Assembly (NCBI RefSeq): GCF_000712135.1
Contig: NZ_JOOE01000003.1
Coordinates: 124,001 to 188,000 of the forward strand
Reading direction: 5' to 3'
DNA length: 64,000 bases
DNA from: Sphingomonas sp. UNC305MFCol5.2
Lineage (GTDB): Bacteria; Pseudomonadota; Alphaproteobacteria; Sphingomonadales; Sphingomonadaceae
Shown: positions 29,107-39,431 of the stretch, piece by piece
How positions within the stretch are numbered: position 1 is the stretch's first letter
Layout: each line of letters opens with the position of its first letter
Made by a program: the position numbers and the translations under genes
Notes under the pieces: model-generated
What the model saw: the letters and a program-made list of their open reading frames with translations, nothing else
Database searches by the model: none
What the model was told of the DNA's origin: nothing

Positions 29107-29666
29107 TCGCGATCCGCGCAGCCACGCCTGAAGACGCGACGTCGATCGCCGCGATCTACGCGCCGCATGTGCTCACCGGCACCGCATCGTTCGAGATCGA
29201 CCCGCCCGACGCGCGGGCGATACGGACGCGGATGGCGTCGAGCGATGGGCTCTATCCCTGGATGGTCGCCACCAACGGCGATGCCGATGGCGGGGTGATC
29301 GGCTATGCCTATGCCAGCAAGTTCCGCGACCGCCCGGCCTATCGCTATGTCTGCGAGAGCTCGATCTACCTGACCGACGCGTCGAGCGGCTCGGGGGTGG
29401 GCCGCCTCCTGTACGGGGCGCTGGTCACCACGTTGCGGGCGCAGGGGTTCGTGCATGCGATTGGCGCGATCACACTCCCCAACGACCGTTCGATCAAGCT
29501 GCACGAGGCGGTCGGGTTCCGTCGGGCGGGCGTATATCGCGAAGTCGGCTTCAAGCACGGCCAGTGGATCGATGTCGGCTTCTGGCAGGTCCAGCTCAAC
29601 GAGCCGGTCGTACCGCCGGTCGAGCCGAAGAAGTTCAGCGACGTGGGCGTCGTCCGGCCGACCTAG
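29103..29666 (+). CDS. GNAT acetyltransferase, phosphinothricin-acetyltransferase-like
   Basis: This is a 187-residue acetyl-CoA-dependent N-acetyltransferase. IRAATPEDATSIAAIYAPHV, SSIYLTDASSGSGVGRLLY and the motif-B region FVHAIGAITLPNDRSIKLHE match the PAT/Bar/YwnH branch, whose members acetylate glutamate analogues such as methionine sulfoximine. The true substrate is not known. I chose the GTG start at 29103 because it overlaps the sppA stop as GTGA and gives the usual family N-terminus; the longer frame inside sppA has no support. Confidence 0.88.
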   Translation: MIAIRAATPEDATSIAAIYAPHVLTGTASFEIDPPDARAIRTRMASSDGLYPWMVATNGDADGGVIGYAYASKFRDRPAYRYVCESSIYLTDASSGSGVGRLLYGALVTTLRAQGFVHAIGAITLPNDRSIKLHEAVGFRRAGVYREVGFKHGQWIDVGFWQVQLNEPVVPPVEPKKFSDVGVVRPT

Positions 29667-30295
29667 CGTTGCCCGCGATAGGCCGGGAGCGCCAGCTTCC
29701 ACACGATCGCCGCTGCCCTTAGCGCAAAGCCCGCGGCGGCGGCGATCAGGCCGGCGGCAAGCGGCGTGAGGCCGGCGAGGCTCAGCCCGACATAGACCGT
29801 GGAGGCGAGCGCCGCCGCTGTCACGTAGAGCTCGGGGCGCATCAGGATCGAGGGTTCGCCGACCAGCACGTCGCGGATGATGCCGCCGACGCACGCGGTC
29901 ATCACGCCCATCAGTGCCGCGGGGATCGGCGGGATGCCGTAGCTGATCGCCTTGGCGGCGCCGAACGCGGCATAAGCGGCGAGCCCGAAGGCATCGAGCC
30001 AGTCGAAGGTGCGATCGCTCCACCAGCGCTGCGGAGTCAGCCACACCGCCACTGCGACGGTGAGGATCAGCGCCGGCACCTTGGCGTCGTGCACCCAGAA
30101 GACCGGCGCGCCGATCAGCAGGTCGCGCACCGTGCCGCCGCCGACCCCGGTGATCAGCGCGAAGAAGGCGGCGGTGACGAAGGTCTGGCCGCGCCGTGTG
30201 GCCGATAGGGCGCCGGTCGCGGCGAACACGGCGATGCCACACATGTCGAGCCAGGGGAGGATCGGGCCGAGATGCTCGGCGACCTGGATTTGCAT
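29663..30295 (-). CDS. UPF0126/YicG-type trimeric intracellular cation channel protein
   Basis: This is a 210-residue membrane protein of two repeated three-helix units, each with a conserved glycine motif: ALITGVGGGTVRDLL in the first and CVGGIIRDVL in the second. Members of the family form prokaryotic TRIC-like potassium channels. I set the start at Met 30295 (MQIQVAEHLG), just downstream of the metallo-hydrolase stop. The frame to 30334 would overlap that gene. Its stop overlaps the convergent acetyltransferase stop by two to three bases. Confidence 0.9.
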   Translation of the reverse strand: MQIQVAEHLGPILPWLDMCGIAVFAATGALSATRRGQTFVTAAFFALITGVGGGTVRDLLIGAPVFWVHDAKVPALILTVAVAVWLTPQRWWSDRTFDWLDAFGLAAYAAFGAAKAISYGIPPIPAALMGVMTACVGGIIRDVLVGEPSILMRPELYVTAAALASTVYVGLSLAGLTPLAAGLIAAAAGFALRAAAIVWKLALPAYRGQR

Positions 30296-30306
30296 GGCGG
30301 CTTTGT

Positions 30307-31458
30307 CTAGCGTCGCAGCGGTGGCGTCAAACATCGTTCGACGCCGATCATGTCGGGATGCGGCGGCGGCGCTGCCAGCGCGGGCACTTCCACCGGCACG
30401 CCGATCGCGACGGGAGCGAAACGCGCCGGATCGCTGCCGGCGCAGCGCATCATCGCATCGAGCATGCGCGGCGGCGTGTCATAGCCTTCGCGCGAAAGGC
30501 GGAAGGTGCCCCAGTGGATCGGCAACGCGAAAGGCCGCCCGAGCCCGTCCCACACGCGGATCGCGTCGCGGGGGCCGATATGGCTGCCGCTCGCCATCTG
30601 CCCCTCCTCGAAACGAAAGGCGCCGATCGGGATCGCGGCGAAACGGATCGGGCCGAGCGCCGCGGCCTCGGCAGGCCATTTGCCGTCGCCCAGCCCGGTA
30701 TCGCCGGCGAAGAAGAAATTGCCGCCGGGAAGCCGGACCACGAAGCTCGACCATAGCGCGCGATTGCGGTCGCTGAACCAGCGGCTGCTCCAATGGTGAT
30801 TGCGCGTCACCGTCACGTCGACATCGGGCCGGATCGCGAGACGCCCGCCCCAGTCGAACGCGCGCGCAGGCACGCCGGCCTGGCCGATGACGCTGTCATT
30901 GCCGAGGCTGGTGACGATGATGGGGCGATCGCGTTGCCACAGCCGCCGGAGAGTCTGCAGGTCCAAATGGTCGTAATGGTTGTGGCTGACGAGGACGAGG
31001 TCGATCCTCGGCAGGTCTTCGAAGCGGATGCCGGGTGCGGCGACGCGTCGCGGGCCGAAGCCGAGCGGACCGGCGCGGTCGCTCCACACGGGATCGGTGA
31101 GGATGTTGAGGCCGTTGGTCTGCACCAGCAGGGTGGCGTGGCCGATCCATGTGGCGTGCATCGCCGCGCCTTCGACGCGCGCGGCGGGCTTCGCTGGCCG
31201 CACTGCGACGCGTTCGGGCCAGGCCGGCTGGCCGGGGTCGCCGAAGAGTCGCCGCGCGAGGAAGCCGATGCGGCTGCCGCTCGCGGGCAAGCGATCGTCG
31301 TCGCCATCGGGATTGAAGAAATGCGCGCCGTCGAAATGCGCCGTGGCCGGTCCGCGATAATAGATGCGGTCGAGAAAGTGCGGCAGCACGATGAGGTCCA
31401 GACAGAGGAGAACGGTGGTCCACAACAGCCCGGTCAGGGCAAGCTTGAGCAGGCGCAT
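30307..31458 (-). CDS. MBL-fold metallo-hydrolase, NAPE-PLD/UlaG-like
   Basis: This 383-residue protein has an N-terminal membrane anchor (LLKLALTGLLWTTVLLCLDL) and a metallo-beta-lactamase fold. Metal ligands are visible in SHNHYDHLDL (HxHxDH), RNHHWSSRW, FAGDTGLGDG and LPIHWGTF. The arrangement IGHATLLVQTNGLNILTDPV matches the N-acyl-phosphatidylethanolamine phospholipase D/RomA-like group. The substrate is unknown; a membrane lipid is plausible given the anchor. It is upstream of and probably co-transcribed with the YicG-type gene. Confidence 0.87.
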   Translation of the reverse strand: MRLLKLALTGLLWTTVLLCLDLIVLPHFLDRIYYRGPATAHFDGAHFFNPDGDDDRLPASGSRIGFLARRLFGDPGQPAWPERVAVRPAKPAARVEGAAMHATWIGHATLLVQTNGLNILTDPVWSDRAGPLGFGPRRVAAPGIRFEDLPRIDLVLVSHNHYDHLDLQTLRRLWQRDRPIIVTSLGNDSVIGQAGVPARAFDWGGRLAIRPDVDVTVTRNHHWSSRWFSDRNRALWSSFVVRLPGGNFFFAGDTGLGDGKWPAEAAALGPIRFAAIPIGAFRFEEGQMASGSHIGPRDAIRVWDGLGRPFALPIHWGTFRLSREGYDTPPRMLDAMMRCAGSDPARFAPVAIGVPVEVPALAAPPPHPDMIGVERCLTPPLRR

Positions 31459-31498
31459 TCGCCCTTCTTGCGGGGGCCGCGCGCGCGATCAAGCTTGA

Positions 31499-33664
<2,166 letters not shown>

Positions 33665-33830
33665 CTTTTTTGCAACGCAGCAAATGAATCAACTGTTACC
33701 AACAGCTTGCCCGGCTCATGCCGATTGACTGTCATCGGTTGGACATAAATGAATTCCATGGGCAGCGGCGACGGTACACCGCACCGCGTGATTAGTGCAT
33801 TCAGGGCACACCGAAGGGGACTTTCTTAAA

Positions 33831-36596
33831 ATGCGCACCAAGCTTTTTGCTGGCGTGGCTTTCGCCGCGCTCCTGATTCCGGCGAGCGCCTATGCGCAGT
33901 CGACCGGCACGATCGACTTCGAAGAAGGCAGCGAAGAGATCGTCGTCACCGGCACGCGGACGCAGAACGGCGTGAACGGCATCGTGGTTCCCGATACCAC
34001 GAAGACCCGCGGCGTGCTGAACCAGGAATTCATCCAGCGCCAGGCGCCGGGCCAATCGGTCAACGACCTGATCAACCAGCTTCCAGGCGTCAGCTACACC
34101 AACAACGATCCCTTCGGTTCGTCGGGCGGCTCGCTCAACATCCGCGGCTTCGAAGGCACCCGCATCAGCCAGACCTTCGACGGCATTCCGCTCAACGATT
34201 CGGGCAACTACGCGATCTACGGCAACCAGCAGCTGGATCCCGAGCTGATCGAGCAGGTCAACGTCAACATGGGCACCACCGACGTGGACAGCCCGACCGC
34301 CGGCGCCACCGGATCGACGGTGAACTATCGCACGCGCAATCCCAGCGAGGATTTCGGCGTCAAGCTGATCGGCTCGGTCGGCGACTTCGACTTCTTCCGC
34401 ATCTTCGGCCTGGTCGATACCGGCACCTTCACGTCGTTCGGCACCCGCGCGTGGCTCTCGGCGAGCTCGGCGCGCAACCATTCGCCGTTCAACGACCGCG
34501 CGCAGGTCGAGAAGCAGCAGTATAACGCCAAGCTCTATCAGCCGCTGGGCGATAACGGCGACTTCATCGCGATCTCCGGCCACTGGAATGAGAACCGCAA
34601 CAACTTCCAGGGCTCGGTGCCGCTGCGCACCGATCTTCGGCAGCTGAACTCGGCGACCGGCGCCGACCTCGGCGCGCGCAATGTCGGCCCGAATACCAGT
34701 GATCGCTTCCCGATCACGAATGACGAGCGCGAATATTCCGTGCCGCTCTGCCAGATCACCAATACCGCCCGTCCCGGCATCGCCGACACCGCGAACAGCT
34801 GCGGCTCGGTCTTCGACGAGCGCTTCAATCCGTCGAACACCGGCAATATCCGCATCAATTCGCGCTTCACGCTCGCCGAAGGCCTCGTCTTCGCCGCCGA
34901 TCCTTACTACCAGTACACCAAGGCCAATGGCGGCGGCACCACCGTCGGCCAGGAAGCGCGTCGTGACGTCAATCCGACCGGCGGGGCCGCGAATTGCAAC
35001 ACCACGCCCAATGGCGCGGCGGTGAGCTGCCAGGTCGGCTATATCGGCGGCGTTCCCTATTTCGGCCGCGACCTGAACGGCGACGGCGATCTGCTCGACA
35101 CCGTCCGCCTGCTTACGCCGAGCCAGACGCAGACCCATCGCATCGGCGTGATCTCGTCGCTGCGCTACACGGTCGCGCCGGGCCAGACCGTGCGCGTCGC
35201 CTATACCTATGATCGCGCACGCCATCGCCAGACGGGCGAGACGGGCTTCCTGCAGTATAACGGCAAGCCCTTCGACGTCTTCCCGGTCAACGATCCGGTC
35301 CTCGACGTGAACGGCCGCGCGCTGCAGAAGCGCGACCGCCTGTCCTTCGCCATCCTGCATCAATTCGCTGCGCAATATAATGGCGAGTTCTTCGACGGCA
35401 CCCTTCGCGTCGATGCGGGCATCAGCGTCAAGTTCCTGCGCCGGAACCTGAACAACTATTGCGCCACTTCGAGCGCGGCGGGCTTCGTCGAGTGCTTCGG
35501 CTCGGACAGCGCGGCGCAGGCCGCATGGCTCGCGGCGAACCCGACGCAGACCGTGCCTTACGCCGCGGGTGTCGACGGCGCGACCTGCCCGCCCAACCCG
35601 ACGCCGGCGACCAACTGCACCTTCCCGACCCAGGGACCGCAGCAGCGCATCGTCGATTACAAGCGTGCCCTGCCGAACATCGGCTACGTCGCCGACATCA
35701 CCGACAAGCTCTCGATGTACGGCAATTTCTCGCAGAGCATCCAGGTGCCGGGTACGGACAATCTGTACAACTCGTTCTTCTATCCGGTGACCGCCGATCA
35801 GGCGAACCCGAAGCCCGAGACCACCGACAACCTGGAAACCGGCCTGCGCTATCGCTCGTCGAAGGTCCAGGCACAGGTCGCGGCCTGGTACACCAACTAC
35901 AAGAACCGGCTCGCTTCGTCCTACGACGCCGAGCTCGACAAGACGGTGTACCGCAACCTCGGCAAGGTGAAGCGTTTCGGTTTCGACGGGACGATCGCCT
36001 ATCGCCCGATCAACGAGCTGAGCGTCTATGCCTTCGGTTCGTATCTCGACTCGGAGATCGAGGACAATGTGGTCGCCGGCCGCACCGCGGCGGGGACGCC
36101 GATCTATGCTCCCACCAAGGGCAAGCGTGAATCGAACGCCCCGGTCTATACCTTCGGCGGCGGTGCGCAGGCGACTTTGGGCTTCGCCGACTTCGGCTTC
36201 AACGTGAAGCGTACCGGCCCGCGCTACATCTACGACACCAACGAGCCGGTGCAGCAGATCGTCGCCTACACCGCGGCGAACAGTCCGACCGGCGTTGCGC
36301 AGACCCGCACGATCCAGGTCTTCGGCAACAAGGTTCCGGCCTATACGCTCGTCGACTTCAACGCGCGCATCCCGCTCGGCTGGGCTGGTCTCAACGACAA
36401 GACCTACTTCCAGCTGAACGTCCTCAACGCGTTCGACAAGCTGTGGGTCAGCTCGCTCAACAGCGGCAACGGCGCGCTGAACCAGGGACCGACCTTCAAC
36501 CCGGGAACGGGCGCGGTCACCGGGTACGGCAACGCGCCGAACTCGCAAATCGGCTATCCGCGCACCTTCATGGGTTCGCTGGTGGTGGGCTTCTAA
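33831..36596 (+). CDS. TonB-dependent outer-membrane receptor
   Basis: This is a 921-residue outer-membrane transporter. The signal peptide is MRTKLFAGVAFAALLIPASA with cleavage after AYAQ. A plug domain follows, beginning EEIVVTGTRTQNG and continuing with LINQLPGVSY and LNIRGFEGTRISQTFDGIPL. A 22-strand barrel ends in the typical aromatic terminus GSLVVGF. Paired cysteines in extracellular-loop-like stretches (CQITNTARP ... CGSVF; CNTTPNGAAVSC) suggest disulfides. The substrate cannot be read. I set the start at 33831, where the signal peptide opens, with AAGGGGA upstream. No regulator or TonB gene is adjacent. Confidence 0.95.
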   Translation: MRTKLFAGVAFAALLIPASAYAQSTGTIDFEEGSEEIVVTGTRTQNGVNGIVVPDTTKTRGVLNQEFIQRQAPGQSVNDLINQLPGVSYTNNDPFGSSGGSLNIRGFEGTRISQTFDGIPLNDSGNYAIYGNQQLDPELIEQVNVNMGTTDVDSPTAGATGSTVNYRTRNPSEDFGVKLIGSVGDFDFFRIFGLVDTGTFTSFGTRAWLSASSARNHSPFNDRAQVEKQQYNAKLYQPLGDNGDFIAISGHWNENRNNFQGSVPLRTDLRQLNSATGADLGARNVGPNTSDRFPITNDEREYSVPLCQITNTARPGIADTANSCGSVFDERFNPSNTGNIRINSRFTLAEGLVFAADPYYQYTKANGGGTTVGQEARRDVNPTGGAANCNTTPNGAAVSCQVGYIGGVPYFGRDLNGDGDLLDTVRLLTPSQTQTHRIGVISSLRYTVAPGQTVRVAYTYDRARHRQTGETGFLQYNGKPFDVFPVNDPVLDVNGRALQKRDRLSFAILHQFAAQYNGEFFDGTLRVDAGISVKFLRRNLNNYCATSSAAGFVECFGSDSAAQAAWLAANPTQTVPYAAGVDGATCPPNPTPATNCTFPTQGPQQRIVDYKRALPNIGYVADITDKLSMYGNFSQSIQVPGTDNLYNSFFYPVTADQANPKPETTDNLETGLRYRSSKVQAQVAAWYTNYKNRLASSYDAELDKTVYRNLGKVKRFGFDGTIAYRPINELSVYAFGSYLDSEIEDNVVAGRTAAGTPIYAPTKGKRESNAPVYTFGGGAQATLGFADFGFNVKRTGPRYIYDTNEPVQQIVAYTAANSPTGVAQTRTIQVFGNKVPAYTLVDFNARIPLGWAGLNDKTYFQLNVLNAFDKLWVSSLNSGNGALNQGPTFNPGTGAVTGYGNAPNSQIGYPRTFMGSLVVGF

Positions 36597-36624
36597 GCCC
36601 AACCTGCCGACGGCAAAGACGAAG

Positions 36625-36657
36625 CCGCCGCTCCAGCGATGGAGCGGCGGTTTTCGT
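36625..36657 (+). terminator. Intrinsic terminator of the TonB-dependent receptor gene
   Basis: A perfect 11-bp stem CCGCCGCTCCA / TGGAGCGGCGG with GCGA tetraloop is followed directly by TTTTCGTTT. It lies 28 bp after the receptor stop codon. Confidence 0.92.
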
Positions 36658-36702
36658 TTGTGGGAAGCGGCGGCGCGGCGGTCTGGAGTCCGTCCTCAAT
36701 TC

Positions 36703-36871
36703 CCGTCATCCCGGAAGCCAATTTTCTCCAAATCGGTGATTTGGTCAGAAAATTGAGCTGTCCGGGATCCACCGGGAGGCAATGGCCGGTGGAGAGGTGG
36801 ATCCCGGACAGTAAGGCTTTCCTACCGAAAACCTGTCGGTTTCCGGGAAAGCCTAACTTCCGGGATGACGG
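36703..36871. repeat. 169-bp nested-palindrome (cruciform) element
   Basis: The outer ends CCGTCATCCCGGAAG (36703-36717) and CTTCCGGGATGACGG (36857-36871) are perfect 15-bp inverted repeats. Inside are three further complete hairpins in series: CCAAATC-GGT-GATTTGG, itself inside ATTTTCT...AGAAAAT (36721-36753); CTGTCCGGGATCCACC (36758-36773) pairing with 36796-36811; and AGGCTTTCC pairing with GGAAAGCCT (from about 36814 to 36854). It can fold as a four-way cloverleaf. It has no coding potential and lies in the 288-bp gap between the receptor terminator and the Gre-like gene. It looks like a miniature mobile or REP-type element. Confidence 0.8.
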
Positions 36872-36884
36872 TAACTTCGGGTCC

Positions 36885-37352
36885 CTAGCCCGGGATCGCA
36901 GAGACTTCCAGAATTTCGATCGCTTCCGTACGACCATTGAAATCGACGCGCTCGCCCTCTTCCGCACCGAGCAGCGCATGGGCGAGCGGCGCCGAGAACG
37001 CGAGGCGATCGGCATGCGGATCGGCCTCGTCATGGCCGACCAGATCGATCACCCGCTCCTTGCCCGCCAGCCGGATGCGCACGCGCGATCCGATGCCGAC
37101 CACGCCCTGCTCGGGCGGCGGGGCGACCTCGGCGGTGGTCCGGCGGGTGTTCCAGTAGCGCAACTCACGCCTGAGAACCTCGCGCGGCTCCTCCGCGGTC
37201 TCGGCGGCGATCGCCGCTTCGAGCTCGACCACCTTCGCCTCGATCGCCGCGAGTCCGCGCGCCGTGACCAGATTGGGGCCGGCCGGCAACGGGATCTCGA
37301 ACTTCGGTTCCTTATGTTCCTCGTCGCTTTCGCGGCGGAAGGCGACACTCAT
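36885..37352 (-). CDS. GreA/GreB-like transcription elongation factor family protein
   Basis: This 155-residue protein has an N-terminal helical hairpin (LVTARGLAAIEAKVVELEAA ... REVLRRELRYWNTRR) followed by a GreA/GreB C-terminal FKBP-like domain (GIGSRVRIRL, RVIDLVGHDEADPHADRLAF, SAPLAHALLGAEEGE). Full Gre factors are about 158 residues, so size fits. The hairpin tip lacks the canonical paired acidic residues as far as I can judge, so transcript cleavage is uncertain; RNA-polymerase binding as a GreB-like or Rnk-like factor is plausible. The start (37352) overlaps the aldo-keto reductase stop as ATGA. Confidence 0.82.
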   Translation of the reverse strand: MSVAFRRESDEEHKEPKFEIPLPAGPNLVTARGLAAIEAKVVELEAAIAAETAEEPREVLRRELRYWNTRRTTAEVAPPPEQGVVGIGSRVRIRLAGKERVIDLVGHDEADPHADRLAFSAPLAHALLGAEEGERVDFNGRTEAIEILEVSAIPG

Positions 37353-38410
37353 CGTTGCGGCAATTCCTCTAGCGTGGATGATATCTTCCAAAGATCCACG
37401 GCGCCTTCGGTTGCATGGGTATCGATTTCGGCTAGCTCTGCGGCGCTGAAGCCGAGATTGTTCACGGCATCGAGCGAATCGTCGAGCTGCTCGACAGTCC
37501 GCGCGCCGACCAGTGCCGAGGTCACGCGCGGATCGCGCAGCACCCAGGCGATCGCCATCTGCGCGAGCGTCTGGCCGCGGCGTTCGGCAATGGCGTTGAG
37601 CGCGCGGATGCGGGCGAGATTCTCGTCCGACAACAGTCCCTGGTTGAGCGAGCCGCCTTTGGCCGCGCGGGCATCCTCGGGAACCCCCTTCAGATATTTC
37701 GACGTCAGCATGCCCTGCGCCAGCGGCGAGAAGGCTATGCAACCGGTGCCGAGATCGTCGAGCGTATCGAGCAAATCACTCTCGATCCAGCGATTGAGCA
37801 TCGAATAGCTCGGCTGGTGAATGAGCAACGGCACCTTGTATTCGGCGAGGATCGCCGCGGCCCGCCGGGTCAGCTCGGGCGAGTAGGACGATATCCCGAC
37901 ATAGAGCGCCTTGCCCTGCCGGTGGATGTGCGCGAGCGCGCCCATCGTCTCCTCGAGCGGCGTCTTGGGATCGACGCGGTGCGAATAGAAGATGTCGACA
38001 TAATCGAGCCCCATCCGCTTCAGGCTCTGGTCGCACGAGGCGATGAGGTATTTGCGGCTGCCGCCGACATCGCCATAGGGCCCCGGCCACATGTCCCAGC
38101 CCGCCTTGGTCGAGACGATCAGCTCGTCGCGGTGCGCGGCGAAATCGGTCGCCATGACGCGCCCGAAATTCTCCTCCGCCGAGCCGTAAGGCGGGCCGTA
38201 ATTGTTCGCGAGATCGAAATGGGTGACGCCGCGATCGAACGCGCGGCGCAGCATGGCGCGGCCGGTCTCGAACACATCGGTGCCGCCGAAATTCTGCCAG
38301 AGGCCGAGGCTGATCGCCGGCAGATCGAGCCCCGAGCGCCCGCAGCGGCGATACGGCATGCGACCGTCGTAGCGCGCCGGGTCCGCGGTCCAGGGCTGTG
38401 GATAGGGCAT
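37349..38410 (-). CDS. Aldo/keto reductase, L-glyceraldehyde 3-phosphate reductase type (YghZ-like)
   Basis: This is a 353-residue NADPH-dependent reductase with the TIM-barrel AKR fold. The catalytic tyrosine lies in DLANNYGPPYGSAEENFG, the lysine in LIVSTKAGWDMWPGPYG and the histidine in DIFYSHRVDPKTPLEE. The PYGSAE and GYxMWPGPYG-like segments are typical of the YghZ/AKR14 branch that reduces L-glyceraldehyde 3-phosphate and methylglyoxal. Its end overlaps the Gre-like gene by four bases. Confidence 0.92.
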   Translation of the reverse strand: MPYPQPWTADPARYDGRMPYRRCGRSGLDLPAISLGLWQNFGGTDVFETGRAMLRRAFDRGVTHFDLANNYGPPYGSAEENFGRVMATDFAAHRDELIVSTKAGWDMWPGPYGDVGGSRKYLIASCDQSLKRMGLDYVDIFYSHRVDPKTPLEETMGALAHIHRQGKALYVGISSYSPELTRRAAAILAEYKVPLLIHQPSYSMLNRWIESDLLDTLDDLGTGCIAFSPLAQGMLTSKYLKGVPEDARAAKGGSLNQGLLSDENLARIRALNAIAERRGQTLAQMAIAWVLRDPRVTSALVGARTVEQLDDSLDAVNNLGFSAAELAEIDTHATEGAVDLWKISSTLEELPQR

Positions 38411-38454
38411 GGTCTCTCTCCGATGGTGTCGGACAGCGCCCTATGCGCCAGCGC

Positions 38455-38811
38455 TCAGACGGTAAAGCTCTCGCCGCAGCCGCACGCGCCCTTGGCGTTG
38501 GGGTTCTCGAACGTGAAGCCCGCGGCGAAATCGTCCTCGACCCAGTCCATCGTCGAGCCGACGAGGTAGAGCACCGAGGCGCCGTCGACATAGAAGGTGC
38601 CGCCGGGGGTCTCGATCTTCTCGTCGAAGGGCGCCGCTTCGCGGACATAATCGACCGAATAAGCCAGCCCCGAGCAGCCGCGACGCGGCGTCGAGAGCTT
38701 GACGCCGATCGTGCCCTCGGGCGCTTTGGCCATCAGCTCGGCGATGCGCGCCTCGGCACGTTCGGTGAGGTTGAGCGCGGCGGGGCGGGTGCGGATCTTC
38801 GTTTCGGTCAT
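38455..38811 (-). CDS. IscA/SufA-type iron-sulfur carrier protein
   Basis: This A-type iron-sulfur carrier of 118 residues is the last gene of the SUF cluster. The three conserved cysteines are present in RRGCSGLAYSVDYV and the C-terminal KGACGCGESF. It receives clusters from SufBCD and passes them to apoproteins. I chose the start at 38811 (MTETKIRTRPAALN). It is separated from sufT by a repeat that includes a 21-G tract beginning about 24 bp upstream of the start, which may affect its expression. Confidence 0.95.
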   Translation of the reverse strand: MTETKIRTRPAALNLTERAEARIAELMAKAPEGTIGVKLSTPRRGCSGLAYSVDYVREAAPFDEKIETPGGTFYVDGASVLYLVGSTMDWVEDDFAAGFTFENPNAKGACGCGESFTV

Positions 38812-38824
38812 CACTTCTTCCTTC

Positions 38825-38926
38825 AAGCCCCTCCGGGGGGGGGGGGGGGGGGGGGTGGGGCCTGTCCGCGAGCATTTACTCGGTGAGACATCCCCCACCC
38901 CTTGCCCCTCCCCTGAAGGGGAGGGG
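38825..38926. repeat. CCCCTCCC-type paired repeat (family B) with a degenerate left arm
   Basis: The right half contains a clean palindrome CCCCTCCCC-TGAA-GGGGAGGGG (38905-38926). The left half starts AAGCCCCTCC as in other copies but then runs into an uninterrupted G tract (38835-38855). GGGGTGGGGCCTGTC and GACATCCCCCACCCC form the inner arms. It sits between sufT and the iscA-type gene, eight bases from the sufT stop. Confidence 0.75.
38835..38855. repeat. Homopolymer of 21 G residues
   Basis: An unbroken run of 21 G (21 C on the coding strand of the SUF operon), then T and four more G, is far outside what the rest of the window shows. It occupies the position of the loop and right arm in the family B hairpin. 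It lies 24-44 bp upstream of the iscA-type start codon. It may be real (slippage-prone, potentially phase-variable) or an assembly error. Confidence 0.9.
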
Positions 38927-38933
38927 TTACAAG

Positions 38934-39431
38934 TTACAGCATCCCCAGCTCGAGTTTGGCGTCGTCGGTCATCTTCTGCGGATCCCAGGGCGGATCCCAG
39001 ACGAGGTTGACTTCGGCATGGCCGACGCCGGGCACCGACCCTACGCGCAACTCGACTTCGCCCGGCATCGATTCCGCTACCGGGCAATGCGGCGTGGTGA
39101 GCGTCATCGTCACGGCGGCATGGCCGTCCGACGTGATGTCGACGCCGTAGATCAGACCGAGATCGTAGATGTTCACCGGGATCTCGGGATCGTAGATCTC
39201 CTTGAGCGCCTGGATCACCGACTCGTACAGCTCGCCGCCGGGTTCGCCGGCCGGATGCGGCTCGGGCTTCTGCTGAAGGAAACCGGTCAGGTAGTCGCGT
39301 TTGCGTTCGAAAGTCTCGTGGACACCGCCGGCCGATCCCTCGGCCGGCGCATCAAAGGCGTCGACGCGCGCTTTGGGCGGCGCATCGACGGCGTCGACTT
39401 CCTCCACCGCGATCTTGCGTTCCTCGTTCAC
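38934..39431 (-). CDS. sufT: SUF-system MIP18/DUF59 assembly protein (SufT-like)
   Basis: This 165-residue protein carries an N-terminal acidic, disordered extension of about 60 residues and a DUF59 domain: YESVIQALKEIYDPEIPVNI then YDLGLIYGVDI, TLTTPHCPVAESMPGEVE and VNLVWDPPWDPQKM. The hydrophobic DPEIPVNIYDLGLIY motif and the single conserved cysteine (HCPVA) are the family hallmarks. SufT proteins aid maturation of iron-sulfur enzymes. It begins with GTG overlapping the sufS stop as GTGA. Confidence 0.93.
   Translation of the reverse strand: MNEERKIAVEEVDAVDAPPKARVDAFDAPAEGSAGGVHETFERKRDYLTGFLQQKPEPHPAGEPGGELYESVIQALKEIYDPEIPVNIYDLGLIYGVDITSDGHAAVTMTLTTPHCPVAESMPGEVELRVGSVPGVGHAEVNLVWDPPWDPQKMTDDAKLELGML

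Noticed and set aside
33801..36602. 933-codon open frame opposite the TonB receptor
   Set aside because: Composition is Arg/Val/Asp-rich with no domain, and it runs antisense to a clear outer-membrane receptor. It results from GC-biased third positions.
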